Assembly: GCF_002783505.1 (NCBI RefSeq)
Contig: NZ_PFGL01000066.1
Coordinates: forward strand, 15,289-79,288
Length of the DNA stretch: 64,000 bases
Source: Shewanella sp. CG12_big_fil_rev_8_21_14_0_65_47_15
Lineage (GTDB): Bacteria; Pseudomonadota; Gammaproteobacteria; Enterobacterales; Shewanellaceae
Reading direction: 5' to 3'
Of the stretch, positions 10,001-18,349 are shown piece after piece (position 1 is the stretch's first letter; each line of letters opens with the position of its first letter). The notes under the pieces are model-generated. The model was given only the letters and a program-made list of their open reading frames with translations. It had not been told where the DNA came from and ran no database searches. The position numbers and the translations under genes are program-made.

Positions 10001-12986
10001 ACATTTGGCCCAAATAGCGAGCAAAGACACGAATAGCTTTGCAACAAGCAGCCCAACCACGGCTCAACAAAAAGAGACATTAAGCAGCATGCCAATTAAT
10101 GCCCTAAGCACCAATAAAAACGCCACTCAAGCAGAGCTAAAAGACGCGGCATTTTTAAGCAATCAGCAACTCGCCCGTGAAGCCCATTTAGCCTTTTTAC
10201 AAAGCCGTGCTGAAGGACTGAAACTGGCCGATGCCTTGATGAAAGCCCAGCTTGCCAGCGAGTTAGCCGTCAATGGCCAAGCTGCACCAGTACAACAGCA
10301 AGCCATTGTTCAGGCATCTGCGACAGCGGTTCTTCCACATCCTGTGCTTTATCCCAATCATGCAAAAGTGCCTGAGTACACGCCGCCAACACCGATAAGC
10401 AAGCCTTGCATTTGGGATTATGCGGATTTAGTCGAGTACGCCGAAGGGGATATCGCTAAAGTATTTGGCCCAGATTATGCCATTATCGACAGCTATTCGC
10501 GCCGTGTACGCCTGCCAACCACAGACTATTTACTGGTATCTCGGGTAACGAAATTAAACGCCCAGATGAACCAATATCAGCCTTGCACTATGACCACAGA
10601 ATACGATATTCCTGTGGACGCGCCGTATTTGGTCGATGGCCAAATCCCTTGGGCCGTGGCGGTCGAATCGGGTCAATGCGACTTGATGCTGATCAGTTAC
10701 TTAGGTATCGACTTTGAAAACAAGGGCGAGCGCGTTTATCGCCTGCTCGATTGCACCCTGACCTTCCTTGGCGACTTACCACGCGGTGGCGACACCCTGC
10801 GCTACGACATTTCCATCAACAACTTTGCCCGCAATGGCGATACCTTGTTGTTCTTCTTCTCCTACGAATGTTTTGTGGGCGATAAGCTGATCCTGAAAAT
10901 GGATGGCGGCTGCGCCGGCTTCTTCACCGACAAGGAACTCGCCGACGGCAAAGGCGTTATTCGCACCGAAGCTGAAATCAAAACTCGCAACCTTGCGCTC
11001 AATAATCCCAATAAGCCGCGCTTTACTCCGTTGCTTAACTGCGCACAAAACCAATTTGATTACAGTCAAATCCATAAACTGCTCAGCGCCGATATCGGTG
11101 GCTGTTTTGGCGGTGCCCATGCGGCGCATCAAGCCCAATATGGGTTGCAGCCCTCTTTATGTTTTGCCTCCGAAAAATTCCTGATGATTGAACAAGTCAG
11201 CCATCTTGAGGTGCATGGCGGCGCGTGGGGCTTAGGCTCAGTGCAAGGCCATAAGCAGCTCGAAGCCGACCATTGGTATTTCCCGTGTCATTTCAAGGGC
11301 GACCAAGTGATGGCGGGATCGTTAATGGCCGAAGGCTGTGGTCAATTACTGCAATTCTTTATGCTGCATATTGGTATGCATGCCAGTACAGAAGAAGGTG
11401 GCGTCAAAAATGGTCGTTTCCAACCACTCGAAAATGCGTCACAAAAAGTGCGCTGTCGCGGCCAAGTCTTGCCGCAATCTGGCCTGCTCACCTACCGCAT
11501 GGAAATCACCGAAATAGGCATGAGCCCGCGCCCGTATGCTAAGGCAAATATCGATATTCTGCTCAATGGCAAAGTGGTGGTGGATTTCCAAAACCTTGGG
11601 GTGATGATCAAAGAAGAAGCCGAATGCACTCGCTATATTGCGGATAGCGATACCAGCACAACTAGCAATGCGGCTAGAAATGCTGCTTCGGCTGCGACGC
11701 TGGTTTCGACAACAGCCGCATCATTAGCCGCGCCGCTGATGGCGCAGCTGCCCGATTTAACCGCGCCAACCAACAAAGGCGTAGTGCCGCTTAAGCATGT
11801 AGCTGCTCCAGTCGCGCCTGCGGATTCAAAGTACGCCAACCGCGTGCCAGACACCCTGCCGTTCACGCCATACCACATGTTCGAATTTGCCACTGGCGAT
11901 ATCGAAAACTGCTTCGGCCCCGATTTCAGCATCTATCGCGGCCTTATTCCACCGCGCACGCCCTGCGGTGACTTGCAGCTCACGACTCGCGTCATTGCGA
12001 TTGACGGCAAACGCGGTGAGCTGAAAAAGCCCTCTTCGTGTATCGCCGAATATGAAGTGCCTGCAAATGCTTGGTATTACGATAAAAACAGCCATCACGC
12101 CGTGATGCCCTATTCTGTGCTGATGGAGATATCACTGCAGCCAAACGGCTTTATCTCAGGCTATATGGGCACGACCTTGGGCTTTCCCGGCCAAGAGCTG
12201 TTTTTCCGTAACTTAGACGGTAGCGGTAAGCTGCTGCGCCACGTGGATTTACGCGGCAAGACAATCGTAAACGACTCACGTTTGTTATCGACTGTGATTG
12301 CAGGCAGCAACATTATCCAGAATTTCAGCTTCGAATTAAGCTGCGATGGCGAGCCTTTCTACCAAGGTAAAGCGGTATTTGGTTACTTCAAGGGCGATGC
12401 GCTGAAAAACCAACTTGGCATAGACAACGGCAAGATCACACAGCCTTGGCATGTGCAAAATGGTATAGCCGCCGATAGTCAAATCAATCTGTTAGATAAA
12501 CAGCATCGCAGCTTTAACGCCCCACAAGGCCAGCCGCACTACCGTTTAGCGGGTGGTCAGCTTAACTTTATCGACAAGGCCGACATAGTGAAAGCCGGCG
12601 GTAAAGCAGGCCTTGGCTATTTATACGCCGAACGCACCATTGACCCGAGTGATTGGTTTTTCCAATTCCATTTCCATCAAGATCCGGTAATGCCAGGCTC
12701 ATTAGGGGTTGAAGCCATTATCGAGCTGATGCAAACCTACGCGATTGACCAAGACCTTGGCGCGGGCTTTAAAAATCCAAAATTTGGGCAGATATTATCG
12801 GATATCAAATGGAAGTATCGCGGCCAAATTAACCCATTAAACAAGCAGATGTCGCTGGATGTTCACATTACCAGCGTGACAGACGACAATGGCAAACGCA
12901 TCATCATGGGCGATGCCAACTTGAGTAAAGACGGCCTGCGAATTTATGAAGTCAAAGATATCGCCATCTGTATTGAAGAAGCCTAA
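7062..12986 (+). CDS. pfaC: PfaC, PUFA synthase subunit with KS, chain-length-factor-like and two dehydratase domains
   Basis: This 1974-aa protein starts with GTG at 7062 overlapping the pfaB stop (GTGA), with GAAGGAG 8-14 bases upstream. Domain order: a ketosynthase with LSLDAACASSVYALK (Cys223), later His motifs ECHATGTPLGD and SAKSNLGHLLTAAG; a second KS-like domain where the Cys site is replaced by ISAAELSVAR (about residue 696), typical of a chain length factor; then two hot-dog dehydratase domains with HFKGDQVMAGSLMAEG (about residue 1409) and HFHQDPVMPGSLGVEA (about 1870). The DH pair is the FabA-like kind thought to place cis double bonds. An Ala/Gln-rich linker (about residues 985-1110) separates the two halves. 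An 82-bp gap with a hairpin follows before pfaD. Confidence 0.97.
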   Translation: MSSQHSPTIDKITVPTIASKIAIVGLATQYPDADNPQTFWQNLLDKKDSRTQISREKLNANPADYQGVQGQSDRFYCDKGGYIQHFQFDAKGYQLPESAFDGLDESFLWALDCSRKALQDAGITPSDAVLARTGVVMGTLSFPTARSNELFLPLYHQTVEKALQNKLNQSAFQLADFGNSVNDFNANSQTLNIANGAVAHTASKLVSDALGLGGTQLSLDAACASSVYALKLACDYLTTGKADMMLAGAVSGADPFFINMGFSIFHAYPDHGISAPFDSNSKGLFAGEGAGVLVLKRLEDAERDGDNIYAVVSGIGLSNDGKGQFVLSPNSKGQVQAFERAYSAANTLPANIEVIECHATGTPLGDKVELASMERFFEDKLAGSAVPLIGSAKSNLGHLLTAAGMPGIMKMIFAMRSGRLPPSINLSAPISSPKGLFSGKNLPTEMHAWPDKAGNDRRHAGVSVFGFGGCNAHLLLESYAANTNKKNEQAAAAVSYQHTPLNIIGLASHFGPLSSINALDNAISSQQNAFIPLPEKRWKGLDKHPEILANFGLPAVPQGAYIDQFDFDFLRFKVPPNEDDRLISQQLLLIKVADEAIRDANLKPGGKVAVLVAMETELELHQFRGRVNLHTQLADSLKKQGITLTQAEYIALEKIAMDSVLDAAKLNQYTSFIGNIMASRIASLWDFNGPAFTISAAELSVARCIDVAENLLSQESLDAVVIAAVDLSGSLEQVVLKNAVSPVALKATDTGWKVGEGAGALVLTAENSNTNVLLNDANSSSYGNCYGHISGQVFGAICDPQGNSNTARICDDLLTQAKVSSSQISLIETSIAVEQHADSEQAPNTLLPSVSERSQAADSLGHNFAAAGMASILSALLQLKNHGQLNKHSSQAQQHALVATFSQGKCAQLLLSQSATQAHNLQQRLAQDLTLSEQKHLIKQVTLGGRDIYQHILDTPLAGLDAIQQKARAMTALPARSQRKHLAQIASKDTNSFATSSPTTAQQKETLSSMPINALSTNKNATQAELKDAAFLSNQQLAREAHLAFLQSRAEGLKLADALMKAQLASELAVNGQAAPVQQQAIVQASATAVLPHPVLYPNHAKVPEYTPPTPISKPCIWDYADLVEYAEGDIAKVFGPDYAIIDSYSRRVRLPTTDYLLVSRVTKLNAQMNQYQPCTMTTEYDIPVDAPYLVDGQIPWAVAVESGQCDLMLISYLGIDFENKGERVYRLLDCTLTFLGDLPRGGDTLRYDISINNFARNGDTLLFFFSYECFVGDKLILKMDGGCAGFFTDKELADGKGVIRTEAEIKTRNLALNNPNKPRFTPLLNCAQNQFDYSQIHKLLSADIGGCFGGAHAAHQAQYGLQPSLCFASEKFLMIEQVSHLEVHGGAWGLGSVQGHKQLEADHWYFPCHFKGDQVMAGSLMAEGCGQLLQFFMLHIGMHASTEEGGVKNGRFQPLENASQKVRCRGQVLPQSGLLTYRMEITEIGMSPRPYAKANIDILLNGKVVVDFQNLGVMIKEEAECTRYIADSDTSTTSNAARNAASAATLVSTTAASLAAPLMAQLPDLTAPTNKGVVPLKHVAAPVAPADSKYANRVPDTLPFTPYHMFEFATGDIENCFGPDFSIYRGLIPPRTPCGDLQLTTRVIAIDGKRGELKKPSSCIAEYEVPANAWYYDKNSHHAVMPYSVLMEISLQPNGFISGYMGTTLGFPGQELFFRNLDGSGKLLRHVDLRGKTIVNDSRLLSTVIAGSNIIQNFSFELSCDGEPFYQGKAVFGYFKGDALKNQLGIDNGKITQPWHVQNGIAADSQINLLDKQHRSFNAPQGQPHYRLAGGQLNFIDKADIVKAGGKAGLGYLYAERTIDPSDWFFQFHFHQDPVMPGSLGVEAIIELMQTYAIDQDLGAGFKNPKFGQILSDIKWKYRGQINPLNKQMSLDVHITSVTDDNGKRIIMGDANLSKDGLRIYEVKDIAICIEEA

Positions 12987-13029
12987 TGAGTTTACGCTGT
13001 TAGAAAAATACGAATAACGAATAGTTGCA

Positions 13030-13059
13030 CCGCCTTGGCTATCCACATCACCAAGACGG
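13030..13059 (+). promoter_or_regulatory. Intercistronic hairpin between pfaC and pfaD
   Basis: CCG.CTTGG (13030-13038) pairs with CCAAG.CGG (13051-13059) with one mismatch around a 12-nt loop, ending 9 bases before the pfaD ATG. There is no T run, so it is not a standard terminator. It could protect or process the mRNA or set the pfaD level; its role is inferred only from position. Confidence 0.4.
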
Positions 13060-13068
13060 CACAAAAAA

Positions 13069-14727
13069 ATGGGAACACCTATGACTAGCCATACTCTCGA
13101 TCAATTTAATAGCAATAACGAAAAACTCAGCCCTTGGCCATGGCAAGTGAGTGATGTGCAGTTGAGCTTTGATATCGACGCATTAGGCAAAAAACTCAAA
13201 GACTTAAGCCAAGCCTGTTACTTAGTCAATCACAGTGAAAAAGGCTTAGGCATAGCGCAAACCGCCGAAGTGACCACCAGTGACAGCCAAGCGCCATTGG
13301 GCTCACACCCAGTCAGCGCCTTTGCGCCTGCCCTTGGCACCCAAAGTTTAGGCGACAGTAATTTTCGCCGCGTACACGGCGTCAAATACGCTTACTACGC
13401 CGGCGCTATGGCAAACGGTATTGCCTCGGAAGAACTGGTTATCGCCCTTGGCCAAGCGGGCATTTTGTGCTCATTTGGCGCGGCGGGGTTAATTCCATCC
13501 CGCGTTGAAGCGGCCATTACCCGCATTCAAGCGGCGCTGCCCAATGGTCCCTACGCCTTTAACTTAATTCACAGCCCGAGCGAGCCCGCATTAGAGCGCG
13601 GCAGCGTTGAGCTGTTCTTAAAACACAAAGTGCGTACGGTCGAAGCCTCGGCATTTTTAGGTTTAACACCGCAAATCGTCTATTACCGCGCGGCAGGTTT
13701 GAGCCGCGACGAACATGGCGAAATCGTCATTGGCAACAAAGTGATTGCTAAAATCAGCCGCACCGAAGTCGCGACTAAATTTATGGAGCCGGCGCCGGCC
13801 AAAATCCTCCAGCAATTAGTGAGTGACGGTCTTATCAGCCAAGACCAAATGACGATGGCATTACTGGTGCCCATGGCGGACGACATTACCGCCGAAGCCG
13901 ACTCAGGCGGCCATACCGACAATCGCCCACTCGTGACGCTATTGCCGACGATTTTGGCGCTTAAAGATGAAATCCAAGCTAAGTATCAATATAAAACGCC
14001 CATCCGCGTGGGTGCTGGCGGCGGCGTCGGCACACCCGATGCAGCACTAGCCACCTTCAACATGGGCGCGGCCTTTATCGTCACAGGTTCAATCAACCAA
14101 GCGTGTGTCGAAGCGGGCGCGAGTGAACACACACGTAAGTTACTCGCCACCACAGAAATGGCCGATGTGACTATGGCGCCTGCCGCCGATATGTTCGAAA
14201 TGGGCGTGAAATTACAAGTGGTTAAGCGCGGTACTCTATTCCCGATGCGCGCCAATAAGCTGTATGAAATCTATACCCGTTACGATTCGATTGATGCAAT
14301 CCCCGCGGACGAGCGTAAAAAACTCGAAGAGCAAGTGTTTCGCTCATCACTCGATGACATTTGGGCGGGCACTGTCGCCCACTTTAACGAGCGCGATCCT
14401 AAGCAAATCGAGCGCGCACTGGATAACCCCAAACGTAAGATGGCGCTGATTTTCCGCTGGTATTTGGGTCTGTCGAGCCGCTGGTCGAACACAGGTGAAG
14501 TCGGCCGCGAAATGGATTACCAAATCTGGGCAGGCCCAGCGCTCGGCGCATTTAACGCTTGGGCAAAGGGCAGTTATTTAGATGATTACCGCGAGCGCAA
14601 TGCGGTGGATTTAGCCAAACATTTGATGCAAGGTGCGGCCTATCAAGCACGCATTAACTTGTTGTTATCCCAAGGGGTAAGCATTCCAGTAAGCCTGCAA
14701 CGCTGGAAGCCATTGCAACGCTGCTAG
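13069..14727 (+). CDS. pfaD: PfaD, enoyl reductase subunit of the PUFA synthase
   Basis: A 552-aa flavin-dependent TIM-barrel protein of the PfaD/nitronate-monooxygenase group. GAGGGVGTPDAALATFNMGA and FIVTGSINQ are typical phosphate/FMN-binding segments of the barrel, and the N-terminal ALGQAGILCSFGAAGL region matches the family. It reduces enoyl intermediates during PUFA chain growth. The ATG at 13069 has a weak ribosome site; an in-frame ATG at 13081 (MTSHTLD) with GGGAA upstream is a good alternative. It follows pfaC by 82 bp with no terminator between, and a strong terminator follows, so it is the last gene of the pfaABCD operon. pfaE is not in the window. Confidence 0.96.
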   Translation: MGTPMTSHTLDQFNSNNEKLSPWPWQVSDVQLSFDIDALGKKLKDLSQACYLVNHSEKGLGIAQTAEVTTSDSQAPLGSHPVSAFAPALGTQSLGDSNFRRVHGVKYAYYAGAMANGIASEELVIALGQAGILCSFGAAGLIPSRVEAAITRIQAALPNGPYAFNLIHSPSEPALERGSVELFLKHKVRTVEASAFLGLTPQIVYYRAAGLSRDEHGEIVIGNKVIAKISRTEVATKFMEPAPAKILQQLVSDGLISQDQMTMALLVPMADDITAEADSGGHTDNRPLVTLLPTILALKDEIQAKYQYKTPIRVGAGGGVGTPDAALATFNMGAAFIVTGSINQACVEAGASEHTRKLLATTEMADVTMAPAADMFEMGVKLQVVKRGTLFPMRANKLYEIYTRYDSIDAIPADERKKLEEQVFRSSLDDIWAGTVAHFNERDPKQIERALDNPKRKMALIFRWYLGLSSRWSNTGEVGREMDYQIWAGPALGAFNAWAKGSYLDDYRERNAVDLAKHLMQGAAYQARINLLLSQGVSIPVSLQRWKPLQRC

Positions 14728-14749
14728 TCCTATTTGATAAGCGCCTATC

Positions 14750-14783
14750 GAGCGGGTTGAGAAAAACTTAACCTGCTCTTTTT
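14750..14783 (+). terminator. Rho-independent terminator of the pfa operon
   Basis: A 12-bp stem (14750-14761 with 14767-14778, two G-U pairs), loop AAAAA, then TTTTT. It lies 22 bases after the pfaD stop. Confidence 0.9.
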
Positions 14784-14828
14784 GGGGTTCAATTTTTAGT
14801 TCAGTTTTTGCTCGACACTGTCGCTTCA

Positions 14829-14885
14829 GTGGCACGCCGTAAACCCATCCTTGGGGGCTCAACGGAAAAATCCCTTTTCCCAATG
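14829..14885. repeat. Candidate dispersed intergenic element with two small ATCC-loop hairpins
   Basis: The stretch contains CGCCGTAAACCCATCC-TTGGGGG and then GGAAAA-ATCCC-TTTTCC: two short palindromes, each with ATCC in the loop. From memory, similar paired mini-palindromes are frequent between genes in Shewanella and related marine bacteria; I cannot check this here. No second copy was seen in the window. Confidence 0.4.
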
Positions 14886-14893
14886 GCTTACTA

Positions 14894-15003
14894 ATGGGTG
14901 ACATACTTGCGGGGAGTGACCTAGTTTCCAGTCATGCCCGCGAGTCGATTTAGTCACAGGTGAGGCAATCCCAGAAAGGCCTCTATTGCCTGGCAGTACC
15001 CAT
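14894..15003. other. Structured non-coding segment after pfaD (possible multi-branched RNA)
   Basis: ATGGGT (14894-14899) can pair with ACCCAT (14998-15003). Inside lie two further hairpins: GCGGG.GTGAC with GTCAT.CCCGC (14909-14941) and AGGCAAT with ATTGCCT (14963-14991). The outer and inner stems are compatible with a three-way junction. No ORF, promoter or T run was seen. Its strand is unknown, and it may be part of the neighbouring repeat. The rest of the 334-bp gap (14728-15061) holds the pfa terminator and nothing else I recognise. Confidence 0.3.
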
Positions 15004-15061
15004 AGCTAATCGCTGCTACATGCTTTCAGCCGTGAACATTTCTTAATCTGTGGGTCGTTGT

Positions 15062-15982
15062 TTAATCTGTAGATAGCTGCTTAATCACGACATCCTGATT
15101 GCTAAAATCACTAATACGAGCCGTGACCTTGCCGTCTTTGACTCTGATCAACATAGGAATGCTCCTGATATTAAACTCAGTAAACAGAGTACCGGCGGTA
15201 TCTATGCTAAATGGCACTTGCATGTGATAAAGCTGGTTGAACTCTGTCAGCGCCTGCTCGTCAGTCCATAGATGATTAACAAACCCATGCCAAGGCTTGT
15301 TTGGCAACCGCTGCTGCAAACCATTTAAACCGTTCTGCACTTGCTTACATTGCTGCGCCATCCCAGGCCTAGAGTCGAGTAGATACCAGTCGCACCACGT
15401 CGCGGTGAAAAACAGCAAATGTTCACCCTTCTGCCAAGGCGCCAGTAGCGCCTGTTTCTCTTCGTCGCCAATGGCATTTGTGGTTGCAGAGCTCAGCTTA
15501 TGACCTTTTGCTAGCATGCTCAGAAAACGGTCAAGATTAGCGTCAGACTCGTGGGTAGTGTACACCACCTCACCTTCGCTATTTAGCAACACGCTATAGG
15601 GCGTGCCAACGAGCCCGAGTTCAAGCCCCAGTTGGCCTTCGTTGTCGAGCAACACTGGCATGCTCAGGCCAAAGCGGGCGATAACCTCATCGATTTTTGC
15701 GCGTTCTTCATTGATGTTGATGTTGACCGCAACAAAATCCACCTTGTTTTTAAATTTCTGTTGTAACGCCTCAAAATGAGGCATCTGTTGCATACAGGGT
15801 TGACACCATGTCGCCCAGAACTTGATATAAGTCGGTTTACCTGAATCTAAGCTGCTAAGGGTGACAATCTGCGCACTGTCTAGCTGCCCCAGTTGAACCT
15901 CGCGGTAATCCAGCTGCTGCGCCTGTACTGACCAACAGAGTAATAGCACAATCAATGCACCTAAGCGTTTAAAAATATTCAT
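15062..15982 (-). CDS. Secreted TlpA-like thioredoxin-fold protein with two thioredoxin domains
   Basis: A 306-aa protein with an N-terminal signal peptide (MNIFKRLGAL, hydrophobic core, cut near VQAQ). The first domain (about 30-165) has the redox motif WATWCQPC (Cys60, Cys63) of TlpA/ResA-like thiol-disulfide proteins. A second domain (about 180-305) has FFTATWCDWYLLDSRP, where the second Cys of CxxC is absent but a distant Cys follows, and a cis-Pro-like RSIPMLIRV. It probably acts in periplasmic disulfide reduction or delivery. It is not clearly linked to pfa, since it faces the operon and is separated from it by 334 bp. Confidence 0.85.
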   Translation of the reverse strand: MNIFKRLGALIVLLLCWSVQAQQLDYREVQLGQLDSAQIVTLSSLDSGKPTYIKFWATWCQPCMQQMPHFEALQQKFKNKVDFVAVNININEERAKIDEVIARFGLSMPVLLDNEGQLGLELGLVGTPYSVLLNSEGEVVYTTHESDANLDRFLSMLAKGHKLSSATTNAIGDEEKQALLAPWQKGEHLLFFTATWCDWYLLDSRPGMAQQCKQVQNGLNGLQQRLPNKPWHGFVNHLWTDEQALTEFNQLYHMQVPFSIDTAGTLFTEFNIRSIPMLIRVKDGKVTARISDFSNQDVVIKQLSTD

Positions 15983-16059
15983 GTTATCTCCATTAAAAAA
16001 TGGCCTTTCAGCAGCAAAAAAACGATCTTGGGTCCTCTTTTTGCCACTGCGACTTTAGC

Positions 16060-16539
16060 CTAGTTCAAACCAGCCTTATTCAGGCCAAAGGCGGTATCCG
16101 CTGAGCCCGGCTCCGCCAACGACAGAATCTGCAACCGATTCCACACATTAATTATGCCTATCAGATAACACAGCTCTGATATCTCTACCTCACTGAAATG
16201 CTCTCGGGTCGAACGGTAAAGCTCATCACTCACCCCTAAATCGGAGAGTTTCGTCAGCGCTTCGGTCAGTGCCAATGCCGCTTTTTCTTTGGCGGTAAAC
16301 AGCGGAGACTCGCGCCAAATAGCCACATGGTACAAACGTAGTTCACGTTCGCCTTTTATTTTTGCCTGTTTTACATGCATGTCTAAACAGAAAGCACACG
16401 CGTTTAGTTGCGAGGCGCGGATATCGATCAGGCTCTTAATCAAGGGATCGATTGATGTCTTATAACCGGCCATAGAGGCCTCACTCAATGCTTGAGTTAG
16501 CTTAGGGGCGGTCACGAAATGGTTCACTCGGTTGCTCAT
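16060..16539 (-). CDS. Carboxymuconolactone decarboxylase / AhpD-like protein
   Basis: A 159-aa protein with the AhpD-type redox motif CAFCLDMH (Cys48, Cys51, His55) and RASQLNA in front, as in the alkylhydroperoxidase AhpD core family. Length and composition fit a small all-helical peroxidase or thiol-dependent enzyme. It sits next to an azoreductase remnant and a divergent MocR-type regulator, a trio I would expect to be co-regulated against electrophile or peroxide stress. It starts at an ATG with AGAGGACAAGAGC just upstream. The exact substrate is unknown. Confidence 0.88.
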   Translation of the reverse strand: MSNRVNHFVTAPKLTQALSEASMAGYKTSIDPLIKSLIDIRASQLNACAFCLDMHVKQAKIKGERELRLYHVAIWRESPLFTAKEKAALALTEALTKLSDLGVSDELYRSTREHFSEVEISELCYLIGIINVWNRLQILSLAEPGSADTAFGLNKAGLN

Positions 16540-16590
16540 GCTCTTGTCCTCTGATACTAAATATAGGTAAAACTGGGGTCATAAAAAACG

Positions 16591-16856
16591 TTACAGTTCG
16601 AGTAGCTCGACGGCCTGCAGTGCATCGGGCAAAGCGGTTTCACGACTCAGTAAATCGTGAGTGCCATCGACTCGGATTACGGTCAAATCGGTAATGCCGA
16701 TATAGGCCAATGCGGTAATGGCAGCTTCGATAAGTCGAGAGGATTTTCCTGAAGCTGCGGATAACGGCTTTTAAGCTGAGCCAACAGACGAGCTGAGACC
16801 CTTCTCGATGATGAACCTTCAATATTGGGGCTGACGGTAAGATGCAACAGTTTCAT
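16591..16856 (-). pseudogene. Azoreductase-like gene with internal deletion and frameshift
   Basis: Reading the minus strand from an ATG at 16856 (TTGGAG ribosome site just upstream) gives MKLLHLTVSP, SSSRRVSARLLAQL and NPLDLSKLPLPH, the N terminus of a flavodoxin-fold FMN-dependent NADH-azoreductase. That frame stops at 16683. In another frame the DNA continues with ALAYIGITDLTVIRVDGT and LPDALQAVELLEL, the usual C terminus of the same family, stopping at 16591. About 50 N-terminal and 40 C-terminal residues remain of about 200, so roughly 110 residues are lost at a junction near 16700-16715. This is a recent, cleanly deleted pseudogene. Confidence 0.8.
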
Positions 16857-16957
16857 ATATCGCTCCAATGCGAAGGCTGATGTTCATGTGGCTCAGTCTA
16901 GCCTTATATGCCATATTAAAAAGGTACAAAAACCATGAAAATGAGTAGGACATCTGA

Positions 16958-18349
16958 ATGGGCTATAAAGACATATACCAGCGCTATACCCAAAGTATTC
17001 TGTCGGGAAGCCTAAAGCCTGGGGAGAAAGTCCCTTCTATCCGGGTGCTGGCACAGGACTTGGGGGTCGCAAAGAAAACCGTAGAGACGGCTTATGACAT
17101 TCTGATTGGCGAAGGTTATCTTGTGAGCCAAGGCGCCAAGGGCACCATAGTTAATCCTGATCTAGACATACAGAAAACGCCGACAGCGGCGACCCCGCCA
17201 CTTGAAGATGCAAAGCTGCAAGAGCTACTCGACCTGAGGGACACCCCAGGTTTTCTGCGTCTGGGCATTCCGGCGCTGGATGTTTTTCCGCACAAAAAAT
17301 GGCTACTGTTATCAGGCAAGGCAATACGTACTATGCGTCCTGAAGATATGATCATTCCTTCAGCCATGGGATATGAACCGCTGCGTCACGCTATTGCCAA
17401 TTACGTTAATATCTCGCGCGGGCTTAATTGCGCTGCCGAGCAGGTCTTTATCACCAGCGGTTACAAACACAGCCTTGCACTTATCCTGCAGGCGATGACC
17501 AGCCCCAAAGACAAAGTGCTGTTCGAAGACCCCGGCTATTTATTTGGGCAAAAACTGCTCAAGCGCATGGTGCTTAACCTGCATTATGTGCCAGTGGATA
17601 GCGAGGGACTGGATGTCGATTACCTTATTCGTAATCACGCCGATGCCCGTTTTGTTATTACCACCCCATCCCATCACAGCCCGCTGGCTGTCACTCTGTC
17701 ACTGCCGCGACGTAACCGCTTGTTACAGTGGGCACAAGATACAGATGCTTGGATAATTGAGGATGACTATGATGGCGAGTTTCACTACACCCGCAAGGTG
17801 ATGCCAGCGCTAAAAAGTCTCGATACCCAAGAGCGGGTCATCTATGTCGGTACTTTCAGTAAAACCATCATGCCATCGATGCGGGTCAGCTATCTAGTGA
17901 TCCCCAAAGCCCTTATCGGCAAATTTGTGGAAACAGGCGAAATTGTCGAAACTGGCCAGCCACTGTTGCCACAGAAGATCCTGACCGCTTTTCTAGCTGA
18001 AGGGCATTTCTTCAAACACCTGAAAGCCATGCGCCCCCTTTACCAGCAAAGACGAATGATGCTGTATAACGCGCTGCAGCAAATCTACCCAGGGATATTT
18101 GAATTTGAGCAAACGGACGGTGGCATGCACATTGTCGCCTTACTTAAAAAGGGCACCCTAGATAGCAAGCTCGCCAACATTTGGCAAGAACATAAGCTGA
18201 TGGTGTTTCCCTTATCCGCTTGGTATGCCGGTACCAGCCGCCGCTATGGCTTAATCATGGGTTATACCAATGTGCCTTCAGAGCAAGAAGCACTACGACT
18301 TGTCTCCCTGCCCTACAAGGAGACAATGATACTGCTGGCAACAAGCTGA
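16958..18349 (+). CDS. MocR-type transcriptional regulator (GntR HTH plus aminotransferase-like domain)
   Basis: A 463-aa protein. Residues 1-70 form a GntR winged helix (LKPGEKVPSIRVLAQDLGVA, then TVETAYDILIGEGYL). The rest is a fold-type I PLP aminotransferase-like domain with the PLP-binding lysine in GTFSKTIMPSMR (Lys302) and DDYDGEF upstream. MocR/PdxR regulators use PLP or an amino compound as signal. The ATG at 16958 has AGGA 8 bases upstream. It is divergent from the azoreductase remnant and AhpD-like gene, with only about 100 bp between starts, so it most likely controls them. It is intact although one presumed target is broken. Confidence 0.92.
   Translation: MGYKDIYQRYTQSILSGSLKPGEKVPSIRVLAQDLGVAKKTVETAYDILIGEGYLVSQGAKGTIVNPDLDIQKTPTAATPPLEDAKLQELLDLRDTPGFLRLGIPALDVFPHKKWLLLSGKAIRTMRPEDMIIPSAMGYEPLRHAIANYVNISRGLNCAAEQVFITSGYKHSLALILQAMTSPKDKVLFEDPGYLFGQKLLKRMVLNLHYVPVDSEGLDVDYLIRNHADARFVITTPSHHSPLAVTLSLPRRNRLLQWAQDTDAWIIEDDYDGEFHYTRKVMPALKSLDTQERVIYVGTFSKTIMPSMRVSYLVIPKALIGKFVETGEIVETGQPLLPQKILTAFLAEGHFFKHLKAMRPLYQQRRMMLYNALQQIYPGIFEFEQTDGGMHIVALLKKGTLDSKLANIWQEHKLMVFPLSAWYAGTSRRYGLIMGYTNVPSEQEALRLVSLPYKETMILLATS

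Noticed and set aside
14980..15003. Resemblance of GCCTGGCAGTACCC to a 5S rRNA start
   Set aside because: The match stops after a few bases and no rRNA operon context exists.
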